Shown: positions 49,101 to 55,603 of the stretch, piece by piece
How positions within the stretch are numbered: position 1 is the first letter of the stretch
How the letters are laid out: each line of letters opens with the position of its first letter
Origin: Actinernus sp. WN-2022
Taxonomy: Eukaryota > Cnidaria > Anthozoa > Actiniaria > Actinernidae
Direction of reading: 5' to 3'
Length of the DNA stretch: 64,000 nt
NCBI GenBank assembly: GCA_030867875.1
Contig: JAOWCC010000751.1
Span: 62,001 to 126,000 of the forward strand
Position numbers and translations under genes: made by a program
Notes under the pieces: generated by a model
Told to the model about the DNA's origin: nothing
Database searches by the model: none
The model's input: only the letters and a program-made list of their open reading frames with translations

Positions 49101-49339
49101 AACTGCCATATACATGTATTCATAAGCTCGATGTTGCATCAAATAGTCATTGTGCAGTTCCAGTAAAATTTCAGTTGCTCGGTTTAATTTCTTTGGAGAC
49201 AAACCCATTGGAGAAGCTTATAATTATCCCCTGTTAAGAATGGTTATAACTGGTTCTATATCAGCCTGTTTACCTGCGATGGAGTAATAAAATCATCAAG
49301 ATCAGTCAGTTGAAGAGCTCCACTAAAGTGAGCCGCCAT
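17106..49339 (-). CDS. CIAO3: Cytosolic Fe-S assembly component 3 (NARFL/IOP1), 22 exons, complete
   Basis: Exons in transcript order: 49274-49339, 48642-48686, 48433-48486, 42855-42916, 42318-42411, 40457-40552, 39905-39941, 39703-39757, 39099-39181, 38338-38392, 34711-34782, 33238-33359, 32265-32337, 31451-31502, 30638-30679, 29542-29616, 26571-26627, 24823-24892, 24210-24303, 17650-17694, 17339-17369, 17106-17177. All introns are GT-AG and phases match. The total of 1452 nt encodes 483 aa (human protein 476). The start context is AAGATGGCGGCTC. The product is a hydrogenase-like protein that bridges early and late parts of the cytosolic Fe-S assembly pathway and helps deliver clusters to the CIA targeting complex. 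Ligand cysteines are kept: Cys24, Cys72, Cys75 and Cys78 for the N-terminal cluster; Cys196 (SACPG), Cys252 (MPCFD), Cys401 and Cys405 (ACPSGC) for the second. The protein ends in a conserved Trp. An intronless GPCR lies antisense in the 17695-24209 intron. Family identification rests on recall, not on a search. Confidence 0.96.
17829..18557. mobile_element. Inverted-repeat element that contains a 36-bp minisatellite
   Basis: Ends TTCATATGTCGGAAAAATCC (about 17829) and GGATTTTTCCGACATGAAAA (about 18537) are inverted copies. The left interior contains GACGGTCGGCGATTTCGATG, whose inverted and direct pieces resemble the repeat unit of the array at 18078-18533. It is located in the large CIAO3 intron. 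Confidence 0.8.
18078..18533 (+). repeat. 36-bp minisatellite
   Basis: About 12.7 copies of a 36-bp unit (CATCTGGGACGGTCGGGAAA then CATCGAAATCCTCAAT). The first two copies have CCTCG and later ones CATCG; TATCT replaces CATCT at intervals of three to four units, which hints at a higher-order repeat. It reads as [12 protein letters not shown] in one frame, but nothing supports translation. Confidence 0.96.
19094..19288. mobile_element. MITE, TTTCGTATGAGTGGGA ends
   Basis: The left end AGTAGATTTCGTATGAGTGG and the right end CCACTCATACGAAATCTGCT are inverted copies that continue into AAACTACG/CGTAGTTT. The interior carries GGTACGGTAC-type repeats and a CCAATCAAATTACAG patch, also seen near 18640 and 26435. 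Confidence 0.85.
19783..20110. mobile_element. Palindromic MITE with adjoining related half
   Basis: TAAAGAAGCCTTAGCCATGT and ATGTTTTATACTATCATAAA on the left pair with TTTATGATAGTATAAAACAT and GGCTTCTTTAT on the right (about 19783-19965). A further CTAACCATGTTATATACTCT ... AAAACATGGCTTCTTAGCCA stretch follows to 20110, so two copies may be joined. Confidence 0.8.
20111..22832. other. CIAO3 intron upstream of the nested GPCR: no gene seen
   Basis: I found no coding signal, repeat array or clear inverted-repeat element here. Short AT-rich stretches only. Any promoter of the GPCR at 22833 should lie in the right part; I could not identify core elements. Confidence 0.5.
22833..23837 (+). CDS. 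Intronless rhodopsin-like (class A) GPCR, nested in a CIAO3 intron
   Basis: Single ATG-started ORF of 334 aa with seven hydrophobic segments and class A landmarks. These are N-glycosylation sites at Asn8, 13 and 16; TM1 GN (48-49); TM2 LGVAD with Asp79; Cys103 before TM3; TM3 end D133-I-Y135 in place of DRY, followed by [11 protein letters not shown]4 Trp161; TM5 Pro200 and Tyr207; TM7 NSTPNFFVY ending RKDFRKEL. Two switches are altered: TM6 has FCNAF where CWxP is usual, and TM7 has N298-F-F-V-Y302 where NPxxY is usual. It resembles the adenosine/melanocortin-like orphan receptors expanded in cnidarians; the ligand cannot be read from sequence. It probably couples to a heterotrimeric G protein at the plasma membrane. 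It lies on the strand opposite CIAO3, inside the 17695-24209 intron. No AATAAA is seen before 24475-24480, which lies past CIAO3 exon 19. Confidence 0.9.
   Translation: MEGFTNANISILNYSNFTPSNEAHAFVERLSIVMWVLLSAISCVNLMGNGTLIYVICSRRRLRKQVSPNWFVLSLGVADFLVGGFTLSNALMCRYSTTLETVCSEPHFYYAQLVLDHICFTASVVNLCVLTLDIYLGVMHPYRYQTFMTASTASVIIFTAWLVSIAQNIPLLVYFMEPTHPKEALLADSVIQVSFMTAIPSFFMIYAYVRIFIVARQHTKAIEKLQVEVALNEKETKLNKRGRNGTVKAVAVMVAIFLFCNAFYLYYCICEYWQEYLTFSIELRVVTILLRHFNSTPNFFVYTLLRKDFRKELTMSLRWRRKDNKPASTDMFTF
24210..24892 (-). CDS. CIAO3: CIAO3 exons 18-19: C-terminal cluster ligands
   Basis: Exon 18 (24823-24892) reads [19 protein letters not shown] plus one base. Exon 19 (24210-24303) completes a Gly and continues [19 protein letters not shown]. 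The junction restores ACPSGC, the pair of cysteines that in hydrogenase-like proteins binds the second cluster. Exon 19 is the last one before the 6.5 kb intron that contains the antisense GPCR. The GPCR stop lies only about 370 bp from exon 19. Confidence 0.94.
25305..25588. mobile_element. 284-bp MITE in a CIAO3 intron
   Basis: CATAGTTAATAGAGTGGAAT then GGTTAGGAAAC at the left; GTTTCCTAACC then ATTCCACTCTATTAACTATG at the right. These are near-perfect 30-bp inverted ends in the 24893-26570 intron. No coding sequence. Confidence 0.88.
26628..29541. other. CIAO3 intron 17
   Basis: Apart from the SINE at 27695-27912 and a G run at 26942-26953 there is nothing I can identify. Confidence 0.5.
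27695..27912 (-). mobile_element. Second tRNA-derived SINE family
   Basis: On minus the head is GGTGGTGCAGTGGTTAAGCG (A box) with CTTCGATTCCCG (B box), then CACATGTG, GGGTTTTTCTCCGGGTTCTC, CAACACGCTAAATTTC and a 3' end GAGCCCCTATGGTTGTTTCA. Head-less copies of the body are at 49500-49665 (+ orientation of the reverse complement) and 58552-58645. It is in the 26628-29541 CIAO3 intron. Confidence 0.8.
29748..30376 (+). repeat. 39-bp minisatellite in a CIAO3 intron
   Basis: About 16 copies of a 39-bp unit (AGGTTGGCAATAGACACACC then TAGCCTAGTGCACGCTGTA), very homogeneous. Variants AAGCC, ACACCCC and CAATACACAC recur at intervals. It lies between CIAO3 exons 15 and 16 (30638-30679 and 29542-29616). 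The unit is 13 codons, so both strands look open; not coding. Confidence 0.97.
31116..31242. repeat. Recent 65-bp tandem duplication
   Basis: AAGCATACCAGGACATTCAC starts at 31116 and again at 31181. The two copies are identical for about 61 bases. It lies in the CIAO3 intron between exons 14 and 15. Confidence 0.95.
31971..32244 (+). mobile_element. Near-complete tRNA-derived SINE close to a CIAO3 splice donor
   Basis: The head CCCAGTTAGCTCAGTGGTTA (A box) and GTGTTCAAACCCCGG (B box), body CTTCTCGGATAAGGATATAA and tail TTATCAGTCTCACCAGACTG ... AATAAAGTTGCTTTAC match the copy at 1567-1845 in full. It lies antisense to CIAO3, and its tail ends about 20 bp from the 3' edge of exon 13 (lower boundary 32265). 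Confidence 0.92.
32588..32832 (+). repeat. 35-bp minisatellite
   Basis: About seven imperfect copies of a unit of roughly 35 bp (CCCACTCGCTGCCCTCGTTC then GCTGCTCGTGCCTAA). Variants carry CTTGCTG, TTTGCTTCT or AAACTGCT. It is in the CIAO3 intron between exons 12 and 13. Confidence 0.9.
34042..34485. mobile_element. Inverted-repeat MITE in a CIAO3 intron
   Basis: The left end GAGGTGAATACACGACTTTC, ATAATGGCCGCCTCC, CTCCTAATTTGCATA is mirrored by TATGCAAATTAGGAGGCGGC, CATTATGAAAGTCGTGTATA and TATTCACCTC. The interior has a segment with AAGCGAGGCTAGAAAGGCCT that recurs inverted near 56715-56740, where another, more decayed copy spans about 56535-56900. Confidence 0.85.
35440..36060. mobile_element. 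Possible decayed transposon pieces (CAGTCAAACCTGTATT)
   Basis: CAGTCAAACCTGTATTAAAT then GGTCACCCTTTGGGAA at 35443, TTTGACTGT at 35563 and GACCGCTATTAAACAGGGAT at 36024 resemble termini of a DNA transposon type common in metazoan genomes. Boundaries are unclear. Confidence 0.45.
36753..38177. mobile_element. 1.42-kb fold-back element in a CIAO3 intron
   Basis: The left end CAGGGAGTTCTAACTTA (36765) is mirrored by TAAGTTAGAACTCCCTG (38152). Inner pairs are AAAGGGAGGAAAGTGAGGTC (36943) with TTTACTTTCCTCCCTTT (38042), and ATACATGGAATGGAAGTA (36990) with TACTTCCATTCCATGTAT (37878). The arms are about 280-310 bp and the centre is not symmetrical. No transposase-like frame. It sits between CIAO3 exons 10 and 11. 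Confidence 0.82.
40833..40971. mobile_element. Palindromic MITE, copy 1
   Basis: GGGTTGTGTGCAATAAGGGC and ACATTCTAAATTCTCCTTC pair with GGGAGAATTTAGAATATGAT and CCTTATTACACACAACCC around CTTTGTTTTCT. The same family is at 47256-47398. It lies in the intron between CIAO3 exons 5 and 6. Confidence 0.9.
41203..41264 (+). mobile_element. SINE head fragment
   Basis: CCTCCCAGTTAGCTCAGTGG then TTAAGCGCCGGTCTGTTG is the 5' part of the tRNA-derived SINE. The B box is damaged (GATGGTTCATAG) and the body is absent. Confidence 0.85.
41480..41830 (-). pseudogene. Retroelement C-terminal domain remnant
   Basis: On minus it reads [16 protein letters not shown], a stop, then [20 protein letters not shown] and [15 protein letters not shown]. 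This resembles the C-terminal domain that follows the reverse transcriptase in some LINE families (pattern DVxxPW...K..KY..L..EL). A stop codon inside and no RT nearby show it is dead. Confidence 0.6.
42318..42916 (-). CDS. CIAO3: CIAO3 exons 4-5: N-terminal cluster motif
   Basis: Exon 4 (42855-42916) ends in NDCLAC plus two bases of a Ser codon. Exon 5 (42318-42411) completes that Ser and continues [15 protein letters not shown]. Together with Cys24 of exon 2 they give the C...C-x2-C-x2-C ligand set expected for the N-terminal [4Fe-4S] cluster of the Nar1/NARFL family. Donor and acceptor are GTAAAA and TACTAG, so the motif is split inside a codon by a short 443-bp intron. Confidence 0.95.
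42722..42838 (+). repeat. ATAATCAAT microsatellite and (TA)n
   Basis: About ten copies of a 9-bp unit (TATAATCAA) ending in a short TATATA run, 17 bp before CIAO3 exon 4 (42855-42916) on its 3' side. Confidence 0.93.
42940..43095. repeat. Degenerate AAGATCTTGA-type repeat
   Basis: AAGATCTTGAAAAGATCTGA, AGGATCTTGACAGGATTCTT, AATCTTGTCAC and AAGATCTGACAAGATG are loosely palindromic short units. Probably a decayed palindromic element. Confidence 0.55.
43630..46130. repeat. Two-copy tandem duplication of about 1.24 kb with inner 175-bp repeats
   Basis: The segment starting CAAGTGGAAACCGCTAACGA (43651) recurs at 44890 (CAAGTCGAAACCGCTAACGA). GGGCGATGGATTTTT at about 44218 recurs at about 45450, an offset of 1231-1239 bp throughout. 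Each copy contains three inner repeats built on CCACCCCTCCCCCCTCAGTT, then CGCAGAT and GTACCAAAACTATGATTTT. Each also has a CCCCCCCTGAACTTCATTTG block with an inverted partner, and ends at an ATT microsatellite. No coding sense. Confidence 0.9.
46105..46170 (+). repeat. (ATT)n microsatellite
   Basis: About 20 ATT units with a few ATTACT interruptions, at the end of the 1.24-kb tandem duplication. A shorter one is at 43629-43650. Confidence 0.95.
47028..47148 (+). repeat. TTTTTGCAACCTAGGTTATT short tandem repeat
   Basis: Four to five units of roughly 28 bp with long T runs. Related sequence in inverted orientation (TAACCTAGGTTGAAAAAAAT) is at 47757-47860. Confidence 0.8.
47256..47398. mobile_element. 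Palindromic MITE, copy 2
   Basis: AATTGAAGGGCTGTGTGCAA, GGGCATAAGTGA and CGTTCTAAATTCTCCCTTAG are mirrored by GAGAATTTAGAATGTGATCA, TCACTTACGCCC and TTGCACACAGCCCTTCAATT. It is the same family as 40833-40971. A fragment (TGATCACATTCTTAATCCTC) is at 48045. Confidence 0.92.
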
Positions 49340-49348
49340 CTTGGATTG
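49330..49348 (-). promoter_or_regulatory. YY1-like motif overlapping the CIAO3 start codon
   Basis: On minus, CAATCCAAGATGGCGGCTC contains the CAAGATGGCGGC consensus known for YY1 at the starts of metazoan housekeeping genes, overlapping the ATG. Whether it is bound here is inference; similar strings also occur in nearby MITEs. Confidence 0.5.
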
Positions 49349-49499
49349 TCAACATTACTTTGTATAACCGCTGAATTTCGGTCAGCTCAGGCATCCCGGC
49401 GCGAAATGATTTATGGGTAAACTCCCTTTCGGCAGCACGGCCTGCGTGATTCTGATTGCACCCATACTGACTATACTTCTGTTATTTTTGTACTTTAAA

Positions 49500-49665
49500 A
49501 TTCTAACGAGACCTGAAACAACCATGGGGGCTGATCAATGCCAGGTCCCGGCTAATCACAGATCGAATTGGAATTTAGCGTGTTGGTTTTTGCGGAGGGA
49601 GAAAAACCGGAGAAACCGGAGAAAAACCCTCGGAGCAAGGGCGAGATACCAACAAACTCACACAT
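49500..49665 (+). mobile_element. Body fragment of the second SINE family
   Basis: CCTGAAACAACCATGGGGGC, GATCGAATTGGAATTTAGCG and AACCCTCGGAGCAAGGGCGA match 27695-27850 closely. The tRNA-like head is missing. A third copy is at 58552-58645 in the opposite orientation. It lies about 160 bp upstream of the CIAO3 start. Confidence 0.82.
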
Positions 49666-49929
49666 ATAGGCCATACGGGTACGTGCCGCTCGACAGGGTA
49701 TGGTTTTTGACAATTCTTAGCCTGGAACAGGGTATATAAATCACTGTTTTGGTCTGGAACAGGGTCGTAATTTTTTGGAAGGGCCTCAGGACGGTTTGAG
49801 TTATTCACGGTCCCTTGCCACTGCAAACGCAGAGTCCGTTTATCTGTTTATGATTAGAGTGGTGAGTGGAGCGCAACGTCTCGCGCGTATCATATCAGAT
49901 GCTACCCTGGTCTGGAACGTAACATGATT

Positions 49930-50200
49930 TATTATGACCCGTACGGCCCCGCGCGCGCTTTCCTTTCAAAACCATTTACAAAAGTCACGTGATGGGGGCC
50001 GGACATGTATGGCGTAAGCGGGCCGGAAAAAGCCGTCCGGCCCTGCACAATTTTTTCTTGCTGTTTTGCGGTTTGATCTACAAAAAAATATGGTCATATG
50101 ATAAAAAACCTATTGACTGAGTTAGGTCGGGACGGACCGGAAAATATTTGGCTCTCGGTCATTTTGTACGCTGCGCTCGGTCCGTACGTCATGACCTCGA

Positions 50201-50245
<45 letters not shown>

Positions 50246-50250
50246 CTAAT
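49930..50250. mobile_element. Palindromic MITE family (ATTGACTGAGT ends)
   Basis: CCTATTGACTGAGTTAGGTC, GGACGG and AAAATATTTGGCTC are mirrored by GAGCCAAATATTTTCCCGTC and ACTCAGTCAATAAGTA (50109-50244). The left flank has CGCGCTTTCCTTTCAAAA and TCACGTGAT, which also accompany the copy at 5259-5420. Confidence 0.78.
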
Positions 50251-50292
50251 CTTTTTGCCATTTTTCCTGGAGTGGGGTATAAACTCGCTGTT

Positions 50293-50470
50293 TAGAGCGG
50301 CGGTTTTCAGTCGAGTGTCGAAAAGTAATTGCTTTCGAATTTGATTGTTTAGTTATCCATGATTGCGTTTACTTTGCCTTGTGATTGTTTGAAGTAAAAC
50401 CAATCGTGATTCGTGAATAACTTCAGTTCGTGATTGGTTCATTGATGTTTTACTTGCTCCTCAGGTCCTA
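50293..50470. mobile_element. Relative of the MITE at 60776-61033
   Basis: TAGAGCGGCGGTTTTCAGTC, GAGTGTCGAAAAG and AGTAAAACCAATCGTGATTC match the left end and interior of 60776-61033; the right end is not preserved. Confidence 0.55.
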
Positions 50471-50984
50471 TAATTTTGCTTCAGCCTCTATGGTTGTATG
50501 TTTCAGCGTATGTCAGTGCGATTATTTTTTACAAAGGAGATTTAAAATAAGTTACTGAAATCTGCGCGGTGAAATTATTCTAAAAAGCTATAAGTGAAAG
50601 TTCTGACATCTATAACTGATCTGAGAAGAAAAAAAGTACAATTCGGTAAGTCAGAACTTGTATTTTTTAAATAATCGTTTATGCGCTTGACAACGGAATT
50701 TTCTTATAGAATATTTTAAGAATCCATATACACACACGGTTTGGAGTTGTCATGGGTTTATCTACCAAAGAAATTAAACCGAGCCGACTGTTACCGAAGA
50801 AATGTCGGCCACACTAAATATTTCGAGTTTGCAGATTTTGTTACCTTTCTCGTGCGGTCAGCAACATAGAAAAGCACAAGCACAAGCAATATAGACAGAC
50901 TCAGTAATGCATTATTATTAGCGGCGCTTGTTCTTATAATTACGCACTGCGTCTGTGTATGTCGGCTTGTGCTAATAGGGACTT

Positions 50985-51535
50985 TAAGATACCACGACGG
51001 CAACGTCGACGGCAACGCGGTGAAACAATGGACTTAATTACAAAATACAATAACTGCACGTAAAAATGCATGTAGCTGCATTTATTTTAGCCGTTGTCTG
51101 CAAAAACACGACGCGAAAACGCTGAGTTTACGTTCCGTAGAGAACGAGAACCTGAAAACGTAAATGGCACTGCTATTCATTCGGCCTAAACGGAACTCTG
51201 TGCACACTCTATTTTTCGAGAACGTGGATGAGAAATGCAACAAAAGTCGAACAAAAGAAACGATAATAAACAAATTATCGATAACACTATTTTTCACATC
51301 ACGTCGTCGCAGCCGTCGCCGTCGAATGTCGTCAGTGTGAACCAGGCTTATCCAATACATCCAACATAGATTGGTTGGACAAAACATGTTGGACGTTCAT
51401 AAAACTCAAGGGAAAAATATATGTTACGATGTTGGACGATGTTTTACGAAGTTTGATTTCTGTCAACAACAACGTTCTGTAAAACATCGTAAAATATATT
51501 TTCCCCTTAAGTTTTATAAACGTTTGGACGGCTTA
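50985..51535. mobile_element. MITE-like segments in the CIAO3-GPCR intergenic region
   Basis: The GACGGCAACGTCGACGGCAA block (50996) and GTCGTCGCAGCCGTCGCCGT (51302) frame the first segment. In the second, AAAACTCAAGGGAAAAATAT (about 51401) is mirrored by ATATTTTCCCCTTAAGTTTT (about 51497). Boundaries are approximate. Confidence 0.55.
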
Positions 51536-51806
51536 TAAAGCATTGTTTGATTCACATACACGCACAAGGCTAAGCCTAGCCTTTGTAAGCTATAATGCTT
51601 ATATTTATTTATTTGTTTGTTTATTTATTTATTTATTTATACATGCCGTTAATTTGCAAAGGTTTTCCATCTCTGCAAATGTGTTGTGCAGGTCAGCTTA
51701 AATTAAACTTTAAGTAAGTCACGAAGTGCAGGTGCAAAATAAGCAAAATAAGATAATAATATTATATCGAGTCATTGGTCATCGCTTGGGTGAATACCTA
51801 AAGCAG

Positions 51807-51895
51807 ATTAGGCTGCGTGGCAAGCAGAATTCCCCCTCCCCTCCTCTTCCTCTCCCTCATTCCCGCTCCCCCTGCGCTTGCCACGCCAGGCTAAC
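51807..51895. mobile_element. Short MITE with GCGTGGCAAGC ends
   Basis: AGGCTGCGTGGCAAGCAGAA and GCGCTTGCCACGCCAGGCTA are inverted ends around a C/T-rich centre. Confidence 0.65.
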
Positions 51896-52284
51896 TAGCC
51901 ATTGGTTGTTCAATTACATTATTAGATAGAGAGTTCCAGTCCTTGATTGATCTATATACAGTTAAAAAACTAAATTTAACATATTACTTTAACTGAGGAT
52001 AGAAATAGCGAGTAATAAGACATTGCTCCAGTAGAGATAGCTATTTGCCTATTTACAATTTTATACATGTTCATTAACCTCGACATCTCGTTCCAGACTC
52101 GTAAGTACATGTACATAACAACAACAACAAAACAACAACAATTTATTTGAAAAACACTTACAAAGACCGGCGGAATTAAGATACTTGCCAACCCGCAAAT
52201 TAGTAGAAAACAATTATACTATTCGTCATTTATTCGAGGCGGGGGCAGGTGAAAGATAATTAATTAAATAATAATAAGAAAACT

Positions 52285-53830
52285 AACTAGCAGAAGCTTA
52301 TCTGCATAGGACCTCAAATCTGGAATGGACTCCTTTCTTCTGTAAAATTGCTAAAAAAAAAAACAATTTAAGCAAAAAATAAAGACCATACTTTTTAATA
52401 TACTTGCATACGAAGATGATTATATTGAAGTCTCTTAAATATTGTCCAATATCCGAGTAAAAATTAGATACAGCTCATTATACTTTATTTATATCGTCCC
52501 TTATTATCATCAGTTATTATCATAAATTCTCCATAGATCGATAACTATAAACAGTGTCACTCATCTTGTACACAAACTGTATTATTATTAGCAGTGATCA
52601 CTACATAATTTCTACTATCAGTTCAGTCGTGAAAATGAAGATTTCTGTTTTTTTCAGTTCTAGGATACTTGATGTAATAGCATTCATTTGTCTTCTCGGA
52701 TAAGGACGTAAAATCGTAGGTCCACTTTGACATGGCGGAGACAAGCCTCGCAGGGGACCTCGAGTCCTATTTGTTTGTATCGGCGGTGGCGTTACGCCCA
52801 AATGTTGTAAATAAATAAATAAATAAATAAGATCTGGTCTGATACTGATTTATTTCGTTGGTTTGTTGAAAATATTAAGTATGTTTACAGGAGCTACTTT
52901 ATTTTGGATATCATTTTGCATTAAATTACTAAGGCGCTCAAAATCAGATGTAAAAAAAATACAAATCTAGCTGCTCGGGATCGTTTCGATCTCTTTACTA
53001 TATTTTAGGAGATGTGGGTCCCAAACACTGCTATTGCATACTCGATTAATGGTCTTACAAGGGATATACAATCTTGACTTTTAACATTTTCTAGACAACT
53101 CCCAACATTTCTTCTTTTAAAACCAAGAGCCGCGAGCGACTTGCTATGCCAGCCATGTGATTTGCCCCACTCAGGTTTGATGGCAGTTCGATGCCTAAGT
53201 ATGGATGACGACTAACTAACTTAAATTATTTCAGCTAGGGAGTCATACATACATAAGATTTTATTTTGATACGCTGAGCCATTACAACCCTCAACTTCAA
53301 ATTTACAAGTAGAAGGCTGATTTCCAAATGGGCCGTATGAAAACAGATTCTATATGTTTACAATAAAAATACAAATTGTAAATTCATTTTGCAATTGTGT
53401 AAAAAATGAGGGCTTAAAAACTGTGCAAAGCCTTTAAAAACAGTAGTCAGCGTAACTCAGCATCAGGTAATAAAGCAACTTTGCTTTAAATTGTCGAAGC
53501 GTACTAGCATTTTTAGCCGCTTCCGGAAGATTATTCCAGAAAATTAGTTTTCGGCCTTGGAAGTGCTAAGTCAGTTTGTAAATTTAAGGTTATACTGAGT
53601 TGATGTCACTGTCAGAAAGTCGAAGAAACGAGGTTCTTGGATTTGGGGCAAATTGCTTATTAAGAATTTTATAATCATTGATGCTTTTATTCAGTTCCTG
53701 GCGCCTTACATGAAGGATCTTCCAGTTTAGGGAGTCAAGGATATCATGCAGCGGATCGAGTATTATAATCAGCCCCGGTTATAACTCTCGCCGCACGGGA
53801 TTGCATCGTACCTGACCCTTACCACATAAG
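52285..53830. pseudogene. LINE debris and SINE tail
   Basis: 52285-52450 (+) reads GPQIWNGLLSSVK before decaying, a typical RT C-terminus. 52690-52830 is the second-type SINE tail (TCTTCTCGGATAAGGACGTA ... AATAAATAAATAAA). 53360-53830 matches, on minus, the 3' end of the LINE at 8895-9400 (AACTCAGCATCAGG, CGGCCTTGGAAGTGCTAA, CACGGGATTGCATCG). 52960-53230 is probably also LINE on minus. All are broken. Confidence 0.7.
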
Positions 53831-53904
53831 CCTCTGGCTTCGGTTTGTCATGATTGTAACTATAATTCAATATGAATCGAAATAAATTGTTAAATAAATT
53901 GTTA

Positions 53905-54466
53905 CCCATATGAATGCTCTCCAAATCCTACAACATAAGGCAGCCAAGCTGATATTAGGCGTTCCATCATACTCGTCTGCTACTGAAGCACTAGAGGTCC
54001 TGGGTTGGAGAACACTCCATCAATGGCGTCAAGCCCATCGTTGTATTTTTATTTTTTAAATGTTTGAACAGAACAGTTTCTGTTTACACAGAACAGCGAA
54101 ATTCATGGTTATAATACCAGAACCAAGTCAAACTTACATCTGCCAAAGCCTAAAACAAACTGGGGCAAACAAAAACTTTCAACCATGCATCAAAGGACTT
54201 TAATAACTTAGATTTAGATGTTCGGACTGTAAGATCGTCATCTCTATTCAAGCTCAAACTCCGTTTATGTAATCAATCGTTTTAAACTCTAACCATACAC
54301 GTTTAAAACCTAACTACTATTCTATTTGTAACTTTTATGCTTACTTAGTATTCCATGTATTCCATTTAGTTAGCTTTTCTTTTTACAGGGCCTCTCTGAA
54401 AAACACTTCGGTGACGAGAGAACCCTGTCAAAATATTATTATTATTATATTATTGTACATTGCTTG
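53905..54466 (+). pseudogene. LINE 3' end abutting the GPCR stop codon
   Basis: Reads NALQILQHKAAKLILGVPSY then TEALEVLGWRTLHQWRQAH, and in a later frame GYNTRTKSNLHLPKPKTN, a characteristic C-terminus of LINE reverse-transcriptase proteins. It is followed by GGCCTCTCTGAAAAACACTT and a tail with AATATTATTATT. It is frameshifted near 54050. It is opposite in orientation to the GPCR at 54470-55603, whose 3'UTR it must occupy. Confidence 0.82.
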
Positions 54467-54469
54467 GAA

Positions 54470-55603
54470 TTAAAAACGTCGCACGCTGGGCGTTAGCTGG
54501 TGTTGATGATAATTACCCTCACATTCTGTCATTTCAATTCCATGCAAATTATGACTTTCAAGAAAAAATCCGAGTGATATTCTGTTTTTGACACAGTCGC
54601 ACTTCAGCATCTTCTTCAGTCCTTGTCGATAATTTTGACTGAACACAAAATAAATCATGGAATTCACAAAACTGTTGAAGTCAGCTGCAAACGTTACAAA
54701 GAACAGAGAACCCCGGATCCAACAGAAAGGATTAAGCTTGATGAAAAGAACGAAAACCGTAAATGGAATCCAACATAAAGTGTAAACAATAACAACTGTA
54801 ACACACATGTAAACAATTCGACGGTTCCTAGCCTCCTCTCGCATTGATCTCCTGTTGTCAGGGTTACCTGGTATGCGACGTCGTCTCAATTTGAAGCCGA
54901 CAACACTGTAAAGAATAAGACTCGTGAAAATAGGAACATAGATGAAAAGTGTATTAAAAGAAATGGAGAATATTCGTGAACGGTTGTCATTACCAAGTAG
55001 AATAGTTGAGAAGAGAAAGTTGAGACAATATTCTTTGTTACTGATGGAGTGTGATCTGAACTGATGAAGGTTGGACGACGATACAATAAAGGAAACAATC
55101 CAGACTGAAATCAATGTGAGAATCCGCGAACGACGTGTTCTCTGTTTCGCTTTCAGAGGAAAAACAACCGCTATGAAACGATCTAGTGCTATTGCAACAA
55201 AACTCAGAGCTGATACACCAACCGAAACAAAAATAGCGTAATACGCTGTGATACAGAGGTATAGATCCACTTGGTTGGTTATCACCCAGTAGGTTTTACT
55301 GACCAGTGTACTCAGTTTAATAGGAATGCACAGGAGAGGATACACCAGATCTGATATGGCCATGTTTACGATGAGTAAATTGGTCGCTGTCCACATGTAA
55401 GGGTTGCGCCGGACTATGGCTATTACCGAACAGTTACCGAAGAAGGAACCCGACATCAGGATTATGTAGCCAGTGATGAGAAGCAGTCGGACTGGTTCGC
55501 TGTCAAAGACTGAATAGCAATCAGCCTTGGTCAAGTTACCGGAACCTTGGACAGAGGAATTAGACAAGATGAAAAAAGATGAAACATTTACGCTGATATC
55601 CAT
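54470..55603 (-). CDS. Intronless class A GPCR, neuropeptide-receptor-like
   Basis: ORF of 377 aa counted from the ATG at 55601-55603. The frame is open five codons further upstream, but only to a TTG. Class A landmarks (numbering from this Met): N-glycosylation sites near the N-terminus; TM1 GN at 56-57; TM2 NMAISD with Asp85; the conserved Trp of the first extracellular loop at 106; Cys117 at TM3 and Cys193 in loop 2; D141-R-F in place of DRY; Trp168 in TM4; Pro224 in TM5; CWIP at 277-280 in TM6; NSMIY at 314-318 in place of NPxxY, then SQNYRQGLKKML and a Cys pair suitable for palmitoylation. The pattern is that of peptide-type receptors (allatostatin/galanin/NPY-like), but the ligand is unknown. 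A basic third loop (LRRRRIP, RRSMREEARNRR) suggests G-protein coupling. A LINE 3' tail on the opposite strand ends a few bases past the stop codon. Confidence 0.92.
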   Translation of the reverse strand: MDISVNVSSFFILSNSSVQGSGNLTKADCYSVFDSEPVRLLLITGYIILMSGSFFGNCSVIAIVRRNPYMWTATNLLIVNMAISDLVYPLLCIPIKLSTLVSKTYWVITNQVDLYLCITAYYAIFVSVGVSALSFVAIALDRFIAVVFPLKAKQRTRRSRILTLISVWIVSFIVSSSNLHQFRSHSISNKEYCLNFLFSTILLGNDNRSRIFSISFNTLFIYVPIFTSLILYSVVGFKLRRRRIPGNPDNRRSMREEARNRRIVYMCVTVVIVYTLCWIPFTVFVLFIKLNPFCWIRGSLFFVTFAADFNSFVNSMIYFVFSQNYRQGLKKMLKCDCVKNRISLGFFLESHNLHGIEMTECEGNYHQHQLTPSVRRF

